This document shows, in pieces, positions 63,440-64,000 of a stretch of 64,000 bases of DNA (the first letter of the stretch is position 1; every line of letters begins with the position of its first letter). The notes under the pieces are model-generated. The model was not told the DNA's origin and ran no database searches. It saw nothing but the letters and a program-made list of their open reading frames with translations. This DNA is from Schistocerca nitens (lineage: Eukaryota > Arthropoda > Insecta > Orthoptera > Acrididae). The stretch is from contig NC_064617.1 of the NCBI RefSeq assembly GCF_023898315.1, positions 620,177,000-620,240,999 of the forward strand. The letters run 5' to 3'. The translations under genes were made by a program, and so were the position numbers.

Positions 63440-63900
63440 TAATGGGGACAGATGAAAATGTATGCGCCGATTGGGGCTAGAACCCGGGATCTCCTGCTTC
63501 ATGGCAAATGCTCTACCCATCTTTCTTTAAAATTTTGTTCGTTGAATTTGTTCTGGGCGGCCGTCCGACGACACTCATTTAGGTTCTTTGTTGATCCATT
63601 CACTCAATTTTTTTGTTACAGAGGGTAGCTAACCTTCTGACCGAACACGCTGAGCTACCGTGCCGGCATCCATCTGAGCCACCGAGGGCACACAGGATAG
63701 TGCACAGTGAGGCGCACATTCTCAACGTAATGTCCACACATTACATTCGTAGTGCCCCTGCCAATGACACTCATTACTCGCGGCAGACAATCTTACCGAG
63801 TCCCGTAAGAGTTCGGGCAATGCGTATGCATTCGCACAGAAGGAGGTCAATGGCCGGTTAGCCGTAACTATATGAAGATGGAATCTGTTCTTTCGGACAT
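63440..63900 (-). repeat. tRNA-like SINE family D, split by another SINE
   Basis: The left part holds CTAGAACCCGGGATCTCC, the complement of a B box. The right part, after 63668, holds ATCCATCTGAGCCACCGAGG, the complement of an A-box-like TGGCTCAGATGG. The two parts join into one tRNA-like head if the 145-bp insert at 63523-63667 is removed. The body right of it includes AGTCCCGTAAGAGTTCGGGC. The outer limits are approximate. Confidence 0.7.
63523..63667 (-). repeat. tRNA-like SINE family E nested in family D
   Basis: The minus strand starts GCCGGCACGGTAGCTCAGCG, which carries an A-box-like segment. GTTAGCTACCCTCTGTAACA and a short poly-A stretch follow. The flanks ACCCATCT (63515-63522) and ATCCATCT (63668-63675) form an 8-bp duplication with one mismatch. 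The end near 63523 is AT-rich (TTCTTTAAAATTTTG). Confidence 0.72.
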
Positions 63901-63968
63901 ATTTAAGGCCATCTGCCCATTGACGTGGAGACCTACGAATGTAGTGTGTGGACATTACGTTGAGAATG
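63717..63968. repeat. 36-bp inverted repeat pair at the right edge
   Basis: The arms 63717-63752 and 63933-63968 (CATTCTCAACGTAATGTCC and its complement) differ at one base. The 180-bp interior holds the end of the family D SINE. A direct repeat TATATGAAGATGG-ATCTGTTCTT also occurs at about 63318 and 63870. Confidence 0.85.
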
Positions 63969-64000
63969 TGAGTATCAAGGGGAGCGTGCAAGGGGTAAGT

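Noticed and set aside
59205-64000. Search for upstream alkaline phosphatase exons (catalytic serine region)
   Set aside because: No minus-strand frame carries the expected motifs. The interval is filled by a LINE and SINEs.
1-64000. CRISPR array, operons, phage or bacterial genes
   Set aside because: Repeats are dispersed SINEs and microsatellites, not regularly spaced. Gene structure is eukaryotic with introns.

Overview
The window looks like nuclear DNA from a large, repeat-rich insect genome. My inference is an orthopteran of the grasshopper/locust type. The reasons are very long introns (3.8-8.8 kb), AT-rich single-copy DNA, many tRNA-derived SINEs ending in a T-rich tail, RTE-type LINEs with (CAA)n tails, and many Tc1/mariner relics. 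The resemblance of several repeats to locust repeats rests on memory, not on a search. There is no prokaryotic gene organisation, CRISPR array, rRNA gene or intact tRNA gene.

Only one host gene is convincingly present: an alkaline phosphatase (metal-dependent phosphomonoesterase) on the minus strand. Six exons can be placed to the base from splice signals and matching intron phases. In coding order they are 59204-59013, 50449-50245, 42604-42470, 33656-33465, 25698-25579 and 21773-21562. They join into about 350 residues that carry most of the zinc and magnesium ligands. The 5' exons (signal peptide, first metal aspartate, catalytic serine) are not in the window and must lie beyond its right edge.

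The rest is mobile DNA, either in the introns or in the ~21 kb downstream of the gene. Roughly 1-17 kb is AT-rich DNA with scattered SINEs, two foldback elements and one degenerate Tc1-like element. At 17.7-20.3 kb a Tc1 element with a single in-frame stop sits beside an older Tc1 relic. Each intron then carries insertions: E-F has a LINE relic with a SINE in its tail, another SINE and a solo LTR; D-E has a LINE nested in a Tc1-like element, a Tc1 relic and a mariner-type element with ~120-bp terminal repeats; C-D has a 3.2-kb RTE LINE; B-C has two SINEs, a head-to-head SINE dimer, a near-perfect hairpin and Tc1 relics; A-B has a LINE relic carrying a 352-bp insert, and two mariner relics. Upstream of exon A, 59.46-62.79 kb holds the best-preserved LINE (one frameshift, one premature stop). 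SINEs nested in other repeats follow it.

I found no previously undescribed multi-gene system. The most notable structures are the SINE dimer, the 46.4-kb hairpin, the nested LINE insertion, the two LINE copies with unrelated 5' leaders, and the small inserted element with a hammerhead-like core motif.
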